33,304 nt of DNA from Gemmatimonadota bacterium (GTDB taxonomy: Bacteria; Gemmatimonadota; Gemmatimonadetes; Gemmatimonadales; GWC2-71-9): assembly GCA_003220935.1 (NCBI GenBank), contig QHTT01000103.1:1-33304 (forward strand). Direction: 5' to 3'. A program made the position numbers and the translations under genes. Shown one piece after another: positions 1 to 7,564 of the stretch (positions are counted from its first letter, which is position 1; each line of letters opens with the position of its first letter). Under the pieces are notes generated by a model. It searched no databases. It had not been told where the DNA came from and saw nothing but the letters and a program-made list of their open reading frames with translations.

Positions 1-372
1 ACGATCCGGGGGGTATATTATGTTCAGCGCGCCATCGACCATGACGGCTGCGACGTGCGGGTCTTCGTCGTAGGGGGCCGTGTGGTCAGCGCGATCGAGC
101 GCAGCGCGGCCGGCTGGAAGACGAACCTGGCGCGCGGCGGGCGGGCGCGGGCGACCACGCTGTCGGACACGCGCGAAGCGCTCGCGCTGCGCGCAGCCCG
201 TGCCGTTGGAGCCGACTACGCCGGCGTCGACCTGCTCCCGGCGCGCGACGGCACAGACTATGTAGTCGAGGTGAACGGAATTCCGGGATGGCGCGGCCTG
301 CAGGAAGCAACCTCCATCGACGTCGCAGCGACGATCGTCGAGCATCTCCTCGGGCGCCTGACACCGCCCTGA
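1..372 (+). CDS. RimK-like ATP-grasp ligase, C-terminal part only
   Basis: The frame is open from the first base, so the N-terminus lies outside the window and about 123 residues are visible. The visible part has the C-terminal half of an ATP-grasp fold of the RimK type: a DVRVFVVGGRVVSAIER strand pair, the GWKTNLARGG loop, a GADYAGVDLL segment and the metal/ATP-binding EVNGIPGW motif. RimK-type enzymes join an amino acid, often glutamate, to a carboxylate using ATP. MptN, which adds glutamate to H4MPT, and MfnD, which makes glutamyl-tyramine, are ATP-grasp ligases of C1-cofactor synthesis. Given the neighbours, a role in glutamylating H4MPT or the methanofuran analogue is likely, but the substrate cannot be read from this fragment. 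The next gene begins inside or right at the end of it. Confidence 0.85.
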   Translation, partial: TIRGVYYVQRAIDHDGCDVRVFVVGGRVVSAIERSAAGWKTNLARGGRARATTLSDTREALALRAARAVGADYAGVDLLPARDGTDYVVEVNGIPGWRGLQEATSIDVAATIVEHLLGRLTPP

Positions 373-1289
373 GCCCGACGGGAGGCGCGACGGCCCCGAC
401 GCGCGCGGCCGAGGTCGCCGCCGCGGCGCAGCTCGCGTGCCTGCTCGAAGTGAGCGCGCCCAAGCCCGGCAACGTGTCCCCGTTCGTCGCGTTCCGCGAC
501 GTGACCTATGCCGACTTCCTCGCGAGCGCCGTGGCGATTGGTCCGGCATTCGCCGCCGCGGGAGACCGCCCGCTCGGCGCCACGATCCGAGCCGCCGTTG
601 AGGCCACCGCTCGCTGGGCGCCGTCCAACACCAACCTCGGCCTGGTGCTGCTGCTCGCCCCGCTCGCCCGAGCCGCCCTACGCGTTCCCCCCGAGGGCGG
701 ATCGCTTCGGAGCGCCCTCGCCGCCGCGCTCGCCGAGAGCACCGTGGCCGACGCGCGGGAGGCGTACGCCGCGATCCGCCGCGCCGGGCCCGGCGGCCTC
801 GGCCGCACGCGGGAGCAGGATGTCGCCGGCACGCCGACCGTGACGTTGCGCGAAGCGATGGCCCTCGCGGCCGAGCGGGACGCCGTCGCCCGCGAGTACG
901 CCACCGACTTCCAGACCACATTCGACGCGGGGGCGCCGGCGCTGCGGCGCGCGTTCGCCGCAGGGCTCCCTTGGAGCGACGCGGTCGTGGAGGCGTACCT
1001 CACGCTGCTCGCCGCGTGGCCCGACACCCATATCGCGCGCAAGCTGGGCCCCGAGGAAGCAGTTCGAGTGCAGCGCCGGGCGCGTGGTGTGATCGACGCA
1101 GGGGGCGTGCGCACGCCCCCGGGACGGGCGGCCATCGCCACGCTCGATTGCGAGCTGCGGGACCAGCGCAACGCGAGCAACCCGGGCGCCACCGCCGACC
1201 TCACGGGCGCCGCGATCTACGTCGTCCTGCTCGAGGGCGGCTGGGGGGGGCGGGGGCGGCGGGAAGGGGAAGCCGATGGCCGCGCGTAA
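288..1289 (+). CDS. Triphosphoribosyl-dephospho-CoA synthase (CitG/MdcB) family protein
   Basis: Family motifs are an N-terminal SAPKPGNVSP segment, the DTHIARKLG segment and the C-terminal NPGATADLTGAAIYV segment. CitG itself makes the prosthetic-group precursor of citrate lyase from ATP and dephospho-CoA. No citrate or malonate lyase genes are present, and CitG-like genes recur in H4MPT clusters, so here it probably acts in cofactor assembly; the reaction is unknown. The start is uncertain. ATG at 288 overlaps the upstream gene by 85 nt and gives an unconserved N-terminus. Family similarity begins near residue 40, and a CTG at 369 that would form a 4-nt CTGA overlap is an alternative. The 3' end runs through a G-rich tract (1243–1269) and overlaps the next gene by 14 nt. 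Confidence 0.8.
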   Translation: MARPAGSNLHRRRSDDRRASPRAPDTALSPTGGATAPTRAAEVAAAAQLACLLEVSAPKPGNVSPFVAFRDVTYADFLASAVAIGPAFAAAGDRPLGATIRAAVEATARWAPSNTNLGLVLLLAPLARAALRVPPEGGSLRSALAAALAESTVADAREAYAAIRRAGPGGLGRTREQDVAGTPTVTLREAMALAAERDAVAREYATDFQTTFDAGAPALRRAFAAGLPWSDAVVEAYLTLLAAWPDTHIARKLGPEEAVRVQRRARGVIDAGGVRTPPGRAAIATLDCELRDQRNASNPGATADLTGAAIYVVLLEGGWGGRGRREGEADGRA

Positions 1290-1779
1290 GCTGTTCACGG
1301 TCGCCGTGACCAAGGACAACCACGTCTTCGCCTCCGCGCACTTCATCACGTTCCCAGGCCATCGCTGCGAGACGCTCCACGGCCACAACTACCGCACCCG
1401 GGTCGTGGTCGAAGGCGGTCTCGATCCCGAGGCGCATTACGTGATCGATTTCTCGGAGTTGAAACAACTGATGAAGCGGCTCACCGACGAGCTCGACCAC
1501 AAGGTGCTGCTGCCAATCCAGAACCCGAAACTCCAGGTCCGGGAGCAGGGCGACAGCGTGGCGGTCGCTGTCAACGGCAGGCCGCGCTACGTGTTTCCAA
1601 AGATGGATTGCGCGCTGCTCCCAATCCCGAACACCACGGTCGAGATGCTAGCGCAGTACCTCGCCGGCCGCGTCTGCCGTGAACTCACCGCGTCGCCCGG
1701 CGTGGCGCTGCGGACGATCGAGGTCGAGGTCGAGGAGAACTTCGGCCAGTCGGCGACTTATCGCGAGTCGCTCGAGTGA
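1276..1779 (+). CDS. 6-pyruvoyl-tetrahydropterin synthase / QueD-like protein
   Basis: This 167-residue protein has the T-fold pterin enzyme layout. The zinc ligands are H22 in FASAHF and H35 and H37 in LHGHNY, the candidate catalytic Cys is C31 in HRCE, and a C-terminal EVEVEEN segment supplies the pterin-anchoring Glu. Family members act on dihydroneopterin triphosphate, releasing triphosphate or cleaving the side chain. In an H4MPT cluster the likely job is to trim the pterin side chain toward 6-hydroxymethyl-dihydropterin; that assignment is an inference. The start ATG follows a purine-rich GGAAGGGGA stretch that can serve as ribosome binding site. It overlaps the CitG-like gene by 14 nt, which suggests coupling. 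Its last 22 nt overlap the end of the convergent HisA-like gene. Confidence 0.85.
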   Translation: MAARKLFTVAVTKDNHVFASAHFITFPGHRCETLHGHNYRTRVVVEGGLDPEAHYVIDFSELKQLMKRLTDELDHKVLLPIQNPKLQVREQGDSVAVAVNGRPRYVFPKMDCALLPIPNTTVEMLAQYLAGRVCRELTASPGVALRTIEVEVEENFGQSATYRESLE

Positions 1780-2540
1780 CGCCCGAGCCACGCCGGCTCA
1801 CGACGCCGCACGGCGTCGAGGTCGTGCCTGTCCAGTCCACCCGCATGCAGCGCGGATGCGACCAGCGCCCCGTCGCATCCTGCGTCGGCGAGCCGCTCCA
1901 GATCCGCGCGCGAGGCGACTCCGCCGCCGGCCAGCAGCTCGACCTCCGGATGGGCGCGCCGGATGGCGTCCACCAGCCGGAGATCCGGGCCACGCCCGGT
2001 CCCGACGCGAGCGAGATCGAGCACGAGCAGCGCCGGCGCCCCCGCCGCCACCGCCGCCCGCGCCAGCTCGAGGGGTGGCCCATGATGGGGTGCGCCAGGC
2101 CGGAGGACAGGCTGCCCCTCGCGCAGGTCCAGGCTGAACACGACCCGCTCGGTCCCGATCGCCGCGGCGATCGCTTCCAAGGCGCCGAACGTCGGCAGCG
2201 TCTCCAGCCCGACCACCACGCGTGCGGCGCCGTCGGCGAGGATTTCCGCCGCGCTCGCCGGAGCCGTGGCGCCGCAGTCGACGAGCAGCCGGCCGCCCAA
2301 TCCGGCGAGGGCCTTTACCAAGACGCGTTGCCGCCCCGCGCCGGTGATCGCGTCGAGGTCCGCGACGTAGCACTCGTCGCAGCCGAGCCGCTCACGGAAC
2401 GCACGCGCCAGCGCGAGTGCGTCTCCTGCCCCGCACGAGGCCACCAGCACCGACTCGACCGGCGCGTAGGCGTCCCGCTGGCCGCCACGTGCCAGCACGG
2501 CGCGATCCGCCCGGAGATCGAGCGCCGGGATCACGCGCAC
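1758..2540 (-). CDS. HisA/HisF-like TIM-barrel protein
   Basis: A 260-residue (beta/alpha)8 barrel of the HisA type. It starts MRVIPALDLRADRAV with the HisA-like Asp near position 8, has CDECYVADLDAITG, a mid-barrel SLDLREGQPVL segment, LDLARVGTGRGPDL matching the second half-barrel catalytic strand, and the phosphate-binding ELLAGGGVAS loop. HisA isomerises a phosphoribosyl compound in histidine synthesis. No other his gene is nearby, and HisA-like proteins are part of H4MPT gene sets, so a role on a phosphoribosyl-type intermediate of the cofactor is more likely than histidine synthesis. The start is GTG; a second GTG two codons later is possible. It diverges from the mfnF-like gene with only 26 nt between start codons, and converges on the pterin synthase gene. 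Confidence 0.75.
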   Translation of the reverse strand: MRVIPALDLRADRAVLARGGQRDAYAPVESVLVASCGAGDALALARAFRERLGCDECYVADLDAITGAGRQRVLVKALAGLGGRLLVDCGATAPASAAEILADGAARVVVGLETLPTFGALEAIAAAIGTERVVFSLDLREGQPVLRPGAPHHGPPLELARAAVAAGAPALLVLDLARVGTGRGPDLRLVDAIRRAHPEVELLAGGGVASRADLERLADAGCDGALVASALHAGGLDRHDLDAVRRREPAWLGRHSSDSR

Positions 2541-2566
2541 GGCAACGCCCTCGGAAGACCCCGCGT

Positions 2567-3598
2567 ATGAAGGAGGTGCTCGGCTGGGACATCGGCGGCG
2601 TGAACACGAAGGCAGCGCGAGCGACGGGGACCCGCGTCCTGACCGCCCGGGCCGTGCCGTACGAGATCCAGCGCGACCCTGCCGCGCTCGCGCCGCTGCT
2701 CCACCGCCTCGGGCGAGAGCTCGGCGCGCGGCCGGGCGATCCTCATGGCGTCACCATGACCGCCGAGCTGTCGCAGCTGTTCCGCACGAAGCGCGACGGC
2801 GTCGCGTTCGTGCTCGACGCCGTCACGCAGGCGTTTCCGGACGGATGGGTGCGTGTCTACGCGGTGGACGGTGGTTGGCGCACGGCGGATGAGGCGCGCC
2901 GCGATCCGCTCGCCGTGGCGGCCGCGAACTGGGCGGCCACGGCGCGCCTCGTGGCCCGCCGCTACCCAGACTGCATTCTGATCGACGTCGGGTCGACCAC
3001 GACCGATATCGTCCCGATCGTGGGCGGCGTCTCCGCCGCCGTCGGCCGCACGGACCCTGAACGGCTGCGTGAGCAAGAGCTCGTGTACACGGGCGTACTG
3101 CGCACGCCGGCGGAGGCCATCGCTGCCACCGTCCCGCTCGGCGGGCGGCCAACCGGTGTGTCGGCGGAGGGGTTCGCCCTCGCGGGCGACGTCCACGTCT
3201 GGCGGGGCCAGCTCGCGCCACGGGACTACTCGGTTCCCACGCCCGACGGGCGCCCGGTGACACGAGAGCTGGCCGGCGAGCGGCTGGCGCGCGTGGTGTG
3301 CGGCGATCGCGAGATGCTCGACGAGGCCGCGATCGACGCGATCGCCGCTGCGCTGTGGGACGCTCAGGTAGCGCGCATCGCCGCAGCCGTCGGACAGGCA
3401 CGCCGCCGTCATCCCGCGCTCACGCTGGCCGTCGTCACCGGCCTGGGCGACTTCCTGGCTGCAGAGGCGGCCCGACGCGCCGCCCTTCGGGTCGCGCACC
3501 TCGCGGCGGCGCTCGGCCCCGCCGCCCGCCACGCGCCGGCGGCGGCGGTGGCGCTACTGCTCGCGACGGAGCTCGCCACGAAACCGGTGCCCGCGTGA
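2567..3598 (+). CDS. mfnF: MfnF-like / H4MPT-linked C1 transfer pathway protein (hydantoinase-like fold)
   Basis: A 343-residue protein starting MKEVLGWDIGGVNTKAA, the N-terminal phosphate loop of the actin-like ATPase fold shared with hydantoinase/oxoprolinase proteins, with a second loop DCILIDVGSTTTDIVPI. This matches the family named 'H4MPT-linked C1 transfer pathway protein'. As I recall, the archaeal member MfnF condenses the furan pyrophosphate with glutamyl-tyramine in methanofuran synthesis. The 4-nt overlap (GTGA) with the mfnE-like kinase that would make that pyrophosphate, and mfnB next to it, support this role. The start ATG was chosen because it begins the conserved domain and has GGAAGA about 9 nt upstream; longer starts would run into the divergent HisA-like gene. 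Confidence 0.8.
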   Translation: MKEVLGWDIGGVNTKAARATGTRVLTARAVPYEIQRDPAALAPLLHRLGRELGARPGDPHGVTMTAELSQLFRTKRDGVAFVLDAVTQAFPDGWVRVYAVDGGWRTADEARRDPLAVAAANWAATARLVARRYPDCILIDVGSTTTDIVPIVGGVSAAVGRTDPERLREQELVYTGVLRTPAEAIAATVPLGGRPTGVSAEGFALAGDVHVWRGQLAPRDYSVPTPDGRPVTRELAGERLARVVCGDREMLDEAAIDAIAAALWDAQVARIAAAVGQARRRHPALTLAVVTGLGDFLAAEAARRAALRVAHLAAALGPAARHAPAAAVALLLATELATKPVPA

Positions 3599-4212
3599 CG
3601 GACGAGCCGCGGGTCGTCCATACGGTGGTGAAGGTCGGCGGCGGACTGCTGAGCAAAGCGGGCGCGCTCGATCTCGTCATCGAGGCGCTCACAGCCTTCG
3701 GCCCGCGGCGTCGGCTCGTCATCGTGCCCGGCGGCGGGCCGTTCGCGGAGGCGGTTCGCACCATGTTCCGGCGGATGAAGATCGGCGAAGACGCGGCCCA
3801 CTGGATGGCCGTGCTCGGGATGGATCAATACGCCCACGCCCTGACCGCTCGGCTTCCCGGCGCGGTGCTCGTGGAGCAGGAGCCGGAGATCGCCGCCGCG
3901 CGCGAGGCGGGCCGCCTGCCCGTCCTCGCGCCGTACCGCTGGGTCCGGACGGCCGACCCGCTCCCCCACAGCTGGGAAGTCACGAGCGACAGTATCGCCG
4001 CCTGGCTCGCCGGCGTGCTCGGCGCCCGGCGCATCGTCCTGATCAAACCGGCGGGAGGCGACCCACGCAAGCTCGTCGATCCCTTCTTCATGCGCACCCT
4101 GCCGCCGGGAGTGGAGCACTTCGTCATTACGGCCGACGACCTCGGGCAGCTCGATGTGGCGCTAGACGAGGGCGGTCACAGCAAGCGGGGGCGCCGCGCG
4201 CGCCAGGGCTGA
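3595..4212 (+). CDS. mfnE: Amino acid kinase family protein, MfnE-like furan-phosphate kinase
   Basis: A 205-residue amino-acid-kinase fold. The N-terminal VVKVGGGLL nucleotide loop, VIVPGGGPFAEAVR, a WMAVLGMDQYA helix, TSDSIAAWLA and IVLIKPAGG are all present. In methanogens MfnE phosphorylates (5-aminomethyl-furan-3-yl)methyl phosphate to the pyrophosphate, which MfnF then couples. The start is GTG, overlapping the mfnF-like stop by 4 nt (GTGA), so translation is probably coupled. The C-terminal tail GGHSKRGRRARQG is basic and lies in the 51-nt convergent overlap with mfnB, so it may be poorly constrained. A generic amino-acid kinase of another pathway is the alternative, but the context argues against it. 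Confidence 0.8.
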   Translation: MTDEPRVVHTVVKVGGGLLSKAGALDLVIEALTAFGPRRRLVIVPGGGPFAEAVRTMFRRMKIGEDAAHWMAVLGMDQYAHALTARLPGAVLVEQEPEIAAAREAGRLPVLAPYRWVRTADPLPHSWEVTSDSIAAWLAGVLGARRIVLIKPAGGDPRKLVDPFFMRTLPPGVEHFVITADDLGQLDVALDEGGHSKRGRRARQG

Positions 4213-4881
4213 CAGCGCCGCGACGCGCCCGCGGGAGACGCGGCCGGTCCGGCCGCCGACGCATGCCGCGCCCCGCACGCCGACGAGATCGGCACCGAGC
4301 GCGCGTGCCGTAGCGAAGTCGGTTCCCCGGAGGCTGCCCGCGAGACCGGCGAGCCGGCCGGCCGCGTGCGCCGCGGCGACCCACTCGCCCACCGTCGTGG
4401 GGTCGAGCAGCATGAACAAGCCTGCATCCTTGGCCATAGTGTCGAGCAGCACGCCCGCCGCGCCGATCTCCACCGCCAGCTCGAGCAGCGGGCCGGGCCC
4501 GAGGCTATTGGCGCGCGGCCAATCGGCGTAGGCGACCAGGACCACCCGCGTCCGCTCGCCTGCGCCGCGGCGTGCGGCCGCCGCGCGCCGGTGCGCCTGC
4601 GAGACGGCGGCGGCGCCGCGGAATCCTACCTTCACGAACGTCGTCCCGAGACGCGCCGCCGTGCGGGCGCGGCACTCCACCAGCAGCGGGGGTCCAGCGT
4701 CCCCGAGCGCCGCGCTCAGGGGCCGGGCGGCACCGACCGCAGCGCGGAGCTCCCGCAGCACCTCCGGCCGCACGGCGCCTAGAGCGCCCTCCCGCGGGTC
4801 CTTCGCGTCGATCACGTCCGCGCCGCCGAGCAGGGCGGCGCGCCCTTCGGACGCATCGGCGACGCTGACGAGCAGCTGCAT
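4162..4881 (-). CDS. mfnB: (5-formylfuran-3-yl)methyl phosphate synthase
   Basis: This 239-residue protein has the family's diagnostic N-terminus: VSVADASEGRAAL followed by GGADVIDAKDPREGALG, with the Schiff-base Lys at K27, as in the characterised archaeal enzyme. Other conserved lysines are K84 in FVKVGFRG and K151 in LLDTMAKDAG. The enzyme makes the furan ring phosphate of methanofuran from two molecules of glyceraldehyde 3-phosphate in the cytoplasm. It is encoded opposite to mfnF–mfnE and overlaps mfnE by 51 nt tail to tail. Its start lies 117 nt from lldP, so a divergent control region should lie between 4882 and 4998. The transaminase (MfnC) needed for the next step is not in the window. 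Confidence 0.88.
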   Translation of the reverse strand: MQLLVSVADASEGRAALLGGADVIDAKDPREGALGAVRPEVLRELRAAVGAARPLSAALGDAGPPLLVECRARTAARLGTTFVKVGFRGAAAVSQAHRRAAAARRGAGERTRVVLVAYADWPRANSLGPGPLLELAVEIGAAGVLLDTMAKDAGLFMLLDPTTVGEWVAAAHAAGRLAGLAGSLRGTDFATARALGADLVGVRGAACVGGRTGRVSRGRVAALSALARAAPPLAVTALV

Positions 4882-4942
4882 GTGGCGTGGCTCCCTTGTG
4901 GGTGTCCTAAATCCGCCGATAGGTTAGGCTTCCGGAGACCCG

Positions 4943-5002
4943 ATGTCAAAACAACAGCACGTGCCCTCGCAGCCACTGGCACATTCAAGGAGCGAGCCAT
5001 GA
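4943..5002 (+). CDS. Candidate 19-codon leader ORF coupled to lldP
   Basis: A short frame begins at ATG 4943 with GGAGA 5–9 nt upstream and reads MSKQQHVPSQPLAHSRSEP. Its TGA stop (5000–5002) overlaps the lldP ATG (4999) as ATGA. The start region closely copies that of the SDR gene at 6688 (18 of 20 nt from 4939 and 6684). It may be a leader peptide giving translational coupling, or the stump of an SDR 5' end left when lldP entered the cluster. No homology to known leader peptides was recognised. Confidence 0.35.
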   Translation: MSKQQHVPSQPLAHSRSEP

Positions 5003-6672
5003 CGTGGACTCAAGTTTACGATCCGTTGCACAACTGGATCCTGTCCACCCTCATCGCAGCGTTGCCCATCCTGGTGCTGTTCGGCTTGCTCGCCGGGCTG
5101 CGCGTGAAGCCGCACTGGTGTGCCATTGCCGGTGCCGGCACGGCCGTCCTGATCGCCGTCGCGGTCTTCGGGATGCCGGTCGCGCTGGCGGGCATGAGTT
5201 TCCTCTACGGCGTGGCGTTCGGCGTCGTGAAGATTGCCTGGATCGTCCTCGCCGCCGTCTACCTGTACGACATCTCGGTGCACACCGGCCAGTTCGAGAT
5301 CATGAAGGAGTCGGTGGCGGGGATCACCCCGGACCGGCGGCTTCAGGTCCTGCTGGTGGCGTTTTGCTTCGGCGCCTTCATCGAGGGAGCGGCGGGGTTC
5401 GGGGCTCCGGTCGCGATCGCCGGGGCCTTCATGATCGGGCTGGGATTCAAGCCGTTCCATGCGGCGGCGCTCAATCTGATCGCGAACACGTCGCCCGTCG
5501 CATGGGGTGCGATCGGGACGCCGGTGCACACGCTGGCGGCCGTGTCGGGTCTACCGGAGTCCGACCTGAGCGCAATGATCGGCCGCATCCTGCCCATCAC
5601 GGGCATCATCGTGCCCTTCTGGCTGGTGCGCGCGATGGTGGGCTGGGCCGAAACGTTCGAGGTGCTGCCTGCCATTTTGGTGGTAGGAGCCTCCTTCAGC
5701 CTGACGCAGTATCTCTGGTCCAACCACGTGGATTCGAACCTCGTCGACATCGCGGGCGGCGTCGTTTCGTTGCTCGCGACGGTGGCCTTCCTGCGGTTCT
5801 GGCGGCCGAAGCAGGTCTGGAGGTTCGAGGACGAGCGTGCCCCGATGCCAGCAGGACAGCTGAGAGCGAATCCCACGGCCGGCCGCAAGCATACTGCGCG
5901 CCAGATCGCCAAGGCCTGGATGCCGTTTGCGATCCTCTCCGTCTTCGTGTTCTTGTGGGGACTGCCGGCCATCAAGGGTGCCATCAACCGGGCCACCACG
6001 CCGATCTGGAATGTCCCCTTGCTCCACAATGCGGTGACGCGCGCCGCTCCGGTCGTGACCAAGCTGACGCCGGAGGCAGCGCGGTACGACTTCAACTGGC
6101 TTTCGGCCACGGGGACCGGCTGCTTCATCGCCGCGATCATCGCGGGTATCGTCCTCGGCGTGGGGCCGGTCCAGCTCGCGAAGATCTTCTGGTACACGCT
6201 GAAGCGCATGAAGCTGGCGGTCATCGCGATTTCTTTCATGCTGGGCCTGGGGTTCACGACTCGCTATTCGGGACTCGATGCCGTGCTCGGTCTGGCGTTC
6301 ACGCGCACTGGCTGGCTGTTTCCTTTCTTCGGCACATACCTGGGTTGGCTGGGCGTGGCGCTGACGGGCAGCGACACGTCGTCCAACGCGCTCTTCGGTA
6401 GCCTGCAGCGCATCACCGCGGAGCAGCTCAAGCTCGATCCGATCCTGATGTGTGCGGCCAACTCGGCGGGCGGCGTGATGGGCAAGATGGTGGACGCGCA
6501 GTCCATCACCGTGGCTACGTCGGCGACCAATCAGGTCGGCAACGAGGGGATGATTTTCCGGCACGTCTTCTGGCATTCCATTGGGCTGGGCGCCATCGTC
6601 GGCGTGATCGTCCTGCTGTATGCCTACGTCTTCTCGGGCGCCGTGCCGCACGGCCTGACGATCGTGAAGTGA
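4999..6672 (+). CDS. lldP: L-lactate permease family transporter
   Basis: A 557-residue polytopic membrane protein, close to the length of E. coli LldP (551). It begins MTWTQVYDPLHNWILST and has more than ten hydrophobic segments and the family blocks FGAFIEGAAGFGAPVAIAGA, ANTSPVAWGAIGTPV, LTGSDTSSNALFGSLQ and ANSAGGVMGKMVDAQSI. Family members import lactate or glycolate with protons. AAGGAG lies 7 nt before the chosen ATG; a longer frame upstream has no family similarity. It sits between C1-cofactor genes, with 15 nt to the SDR gene. A role in supplying a C2/C3 acid is possible, but its presence may also reflect insertion: near-identical 20-bp direct repeats flank it (4939–4958 and 6684–6703). 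Confidence 0.9.
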   Translation: MTWTQVYDPLHNWILSTLIAALPILVLFGLLAGLRVKPHWCAIAGAGTAVLIAVAVFGMPVALAGMSFLYGVAFGVVKIAWIVLAAVYLYDISVHTGQFEIMKESVAGITPDRRLQVLLVAFCFGAFIEGAAGFGAPVAIAGAFMIGLGFKPFHAAALNLIANTSPVAWGAIGTPVHTLAAVSGLPESDLSAMIGRILPITGIIVPFWLVRAMVGWAETFEVLPAILVVGASFSLTQYLWSNHVDSNLVDIAGGVVSLLATVAFLRFWRPKQVWRFEDERAPMPAGQLRANPTAGRKHTARQIAKAWMPFAILSVFVFLWGLPAIKGAINRATTPIWNVPLLHNAVTRAAPVVTKLTPEAARYDFNWLSATGTGCFIAAIIAGIVLGVGPVQLAKIFWYTLKRMKLAVIAISFMLGLGFTTRYSGLDAVLGLAFTRTGWLFPFFGTYLGWLGVALTGSDTSSNALFGSLQRITAEQLKLDPILMCAANSAGGVMGKMVDAQSITVATSATNQVGNEGMIFRHVFWHSIGLGAIVGVIVLLYAYVFSGAVPHGLTIVK

Positions 6673-6687
6673 GGCAGGGGGAGCCCG

Positions 6688-7542
6688 ATGTCAAAGCGAC
6701 AGCCGGAAGGAGAGCTCCAGGCAGCGCCGCGCAGTGCGGCGCCCGGCGCCGCCGACGTGACGCTCGCCGGTAAAGTCGTTGTCATCACCGGTGGCTCGAG
6801 CGGCATCGGCCGCGCGATCGCGCTGGCGTGCGCGGACGCCGACGCCGACGTGGCCCTGACGTATCGCGCCAACCGTCGCGGTGCCGACGAAACGGCCGAA
6901 GACGTTCGCTCGCACGGGCGCCGCGCCGAGTCGCTGCTCGCCGACGTGACCGACGCGCGGGACCTGGAGGCGCTCGTAGGTGGCGTGCGCGGAGCGTTCG
7001 GCCGGGTGGACGTGTGGGTGAACAATGCGGGCGCCGACATCCTCACGGGGGAGCGGGGGGGGCGAGGGAGGCGGGGGGGGCGCCGGGACGTGCAGTCCTG
7101 GGTGGAGAAGCTCGACCGGCTGCTCGCCGTGGACCTGCGGGGGACGGTGCTCGCCTCCTGGAAGGCAGTGGAGCTAATGCGGACGCAGCCTCCGGGGGGG
7201 GTGATCTTGAACATGTCATGGGACCATGTGCTCACGGGGATGAAGGGCGGGTACGGCGAGGTCTTCTGCGCCGCGAAGGGCGGCGTGTATTCCTTCAGCC
7301 GGGCGCTGGCGCAGTCGGTGGCTCCCCACATCCGCGTGAACGTGCTCGGCCCGGGCTGGATAGAGACCGCGTACGGCAGCACGCTCGAGGCCACGGTGAA
7401 GGAGCGCATCACCCGGTCCATCCCGCTGGGCCGCTGGGGCGTGCCGGAGGACATCGCCCACGCGGCGGTGTACCTCGCCTCGGACGCGGCTTCCTACATC
7501 ACCGGTCAGATGTTGCTGATCAACGGCGGGGGCGTCGTCTAG
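6688..7542 (+). CDS. Short-chain dehydrogenase/reductase with altered active site
   Basis: A 284-residue Rossmann protein. It has the TGGSSGIG cofactor loop (34–41), ADVTDARD, NNAG (112–115), a C-terminal GPGWIETAYGS segment and the typical end YITGQMLLINGGG. Arginines after the second strand (YRANRRGA) suggest NADP(H). The catalytic region is unusual: the residue four before the Lys (K197) is F193, not Tyr, and the usual Ser appears as W178 after S177. Y189 is nearby but out of register. A Gly/Arg-rich insertion encoded by G-runs follows the NNAG motif. In this cluster a pterin reductase role is attractive, because no dmrA-like gene is seen, but nothing proves it. It lies 22 nt before the carbinolamine dehydratase gene. 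Confidence 0.8.
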   Translation: MSKRQPEGELQAAPRSAAPGAADVTLAGKVVVITGGSSGIGRAIALACADADADVALTYRANRRGADETAEDVRSHGRRAESLLADVTDARDLEALVGGVRGAFGRVDVWVNNAGADILTGERGGRGRRGGRRDVQSWVEKLDRLLAVDLRGTVLASWKAVELMRTQPPGGVILNMSWDHVLTGMKGGYGEVFCAAKGGVYSFSRALAQSVAPHIRVNVLGPGWIETAYGSTLEATVKERITRSIPLGRWGVPEDIAHAAVYLASDAASYITGQMLLINGGGVV

Positions 7543-7564
7543 CCCTCCGGACAAGGAGATTGGT

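Noticed and set aside
2531-3532. A 333-codon minus-strand frame opposite mfnF
   Set aside because: No family features; the plus-strand protein explains the base pattern.
4882-4998. N-terminal extension of lldP
   Set aside because: The extra 39 residues are not membrane-like or family-like, and the Shine–Dalgarno AAGGAG favours ATG 4999.
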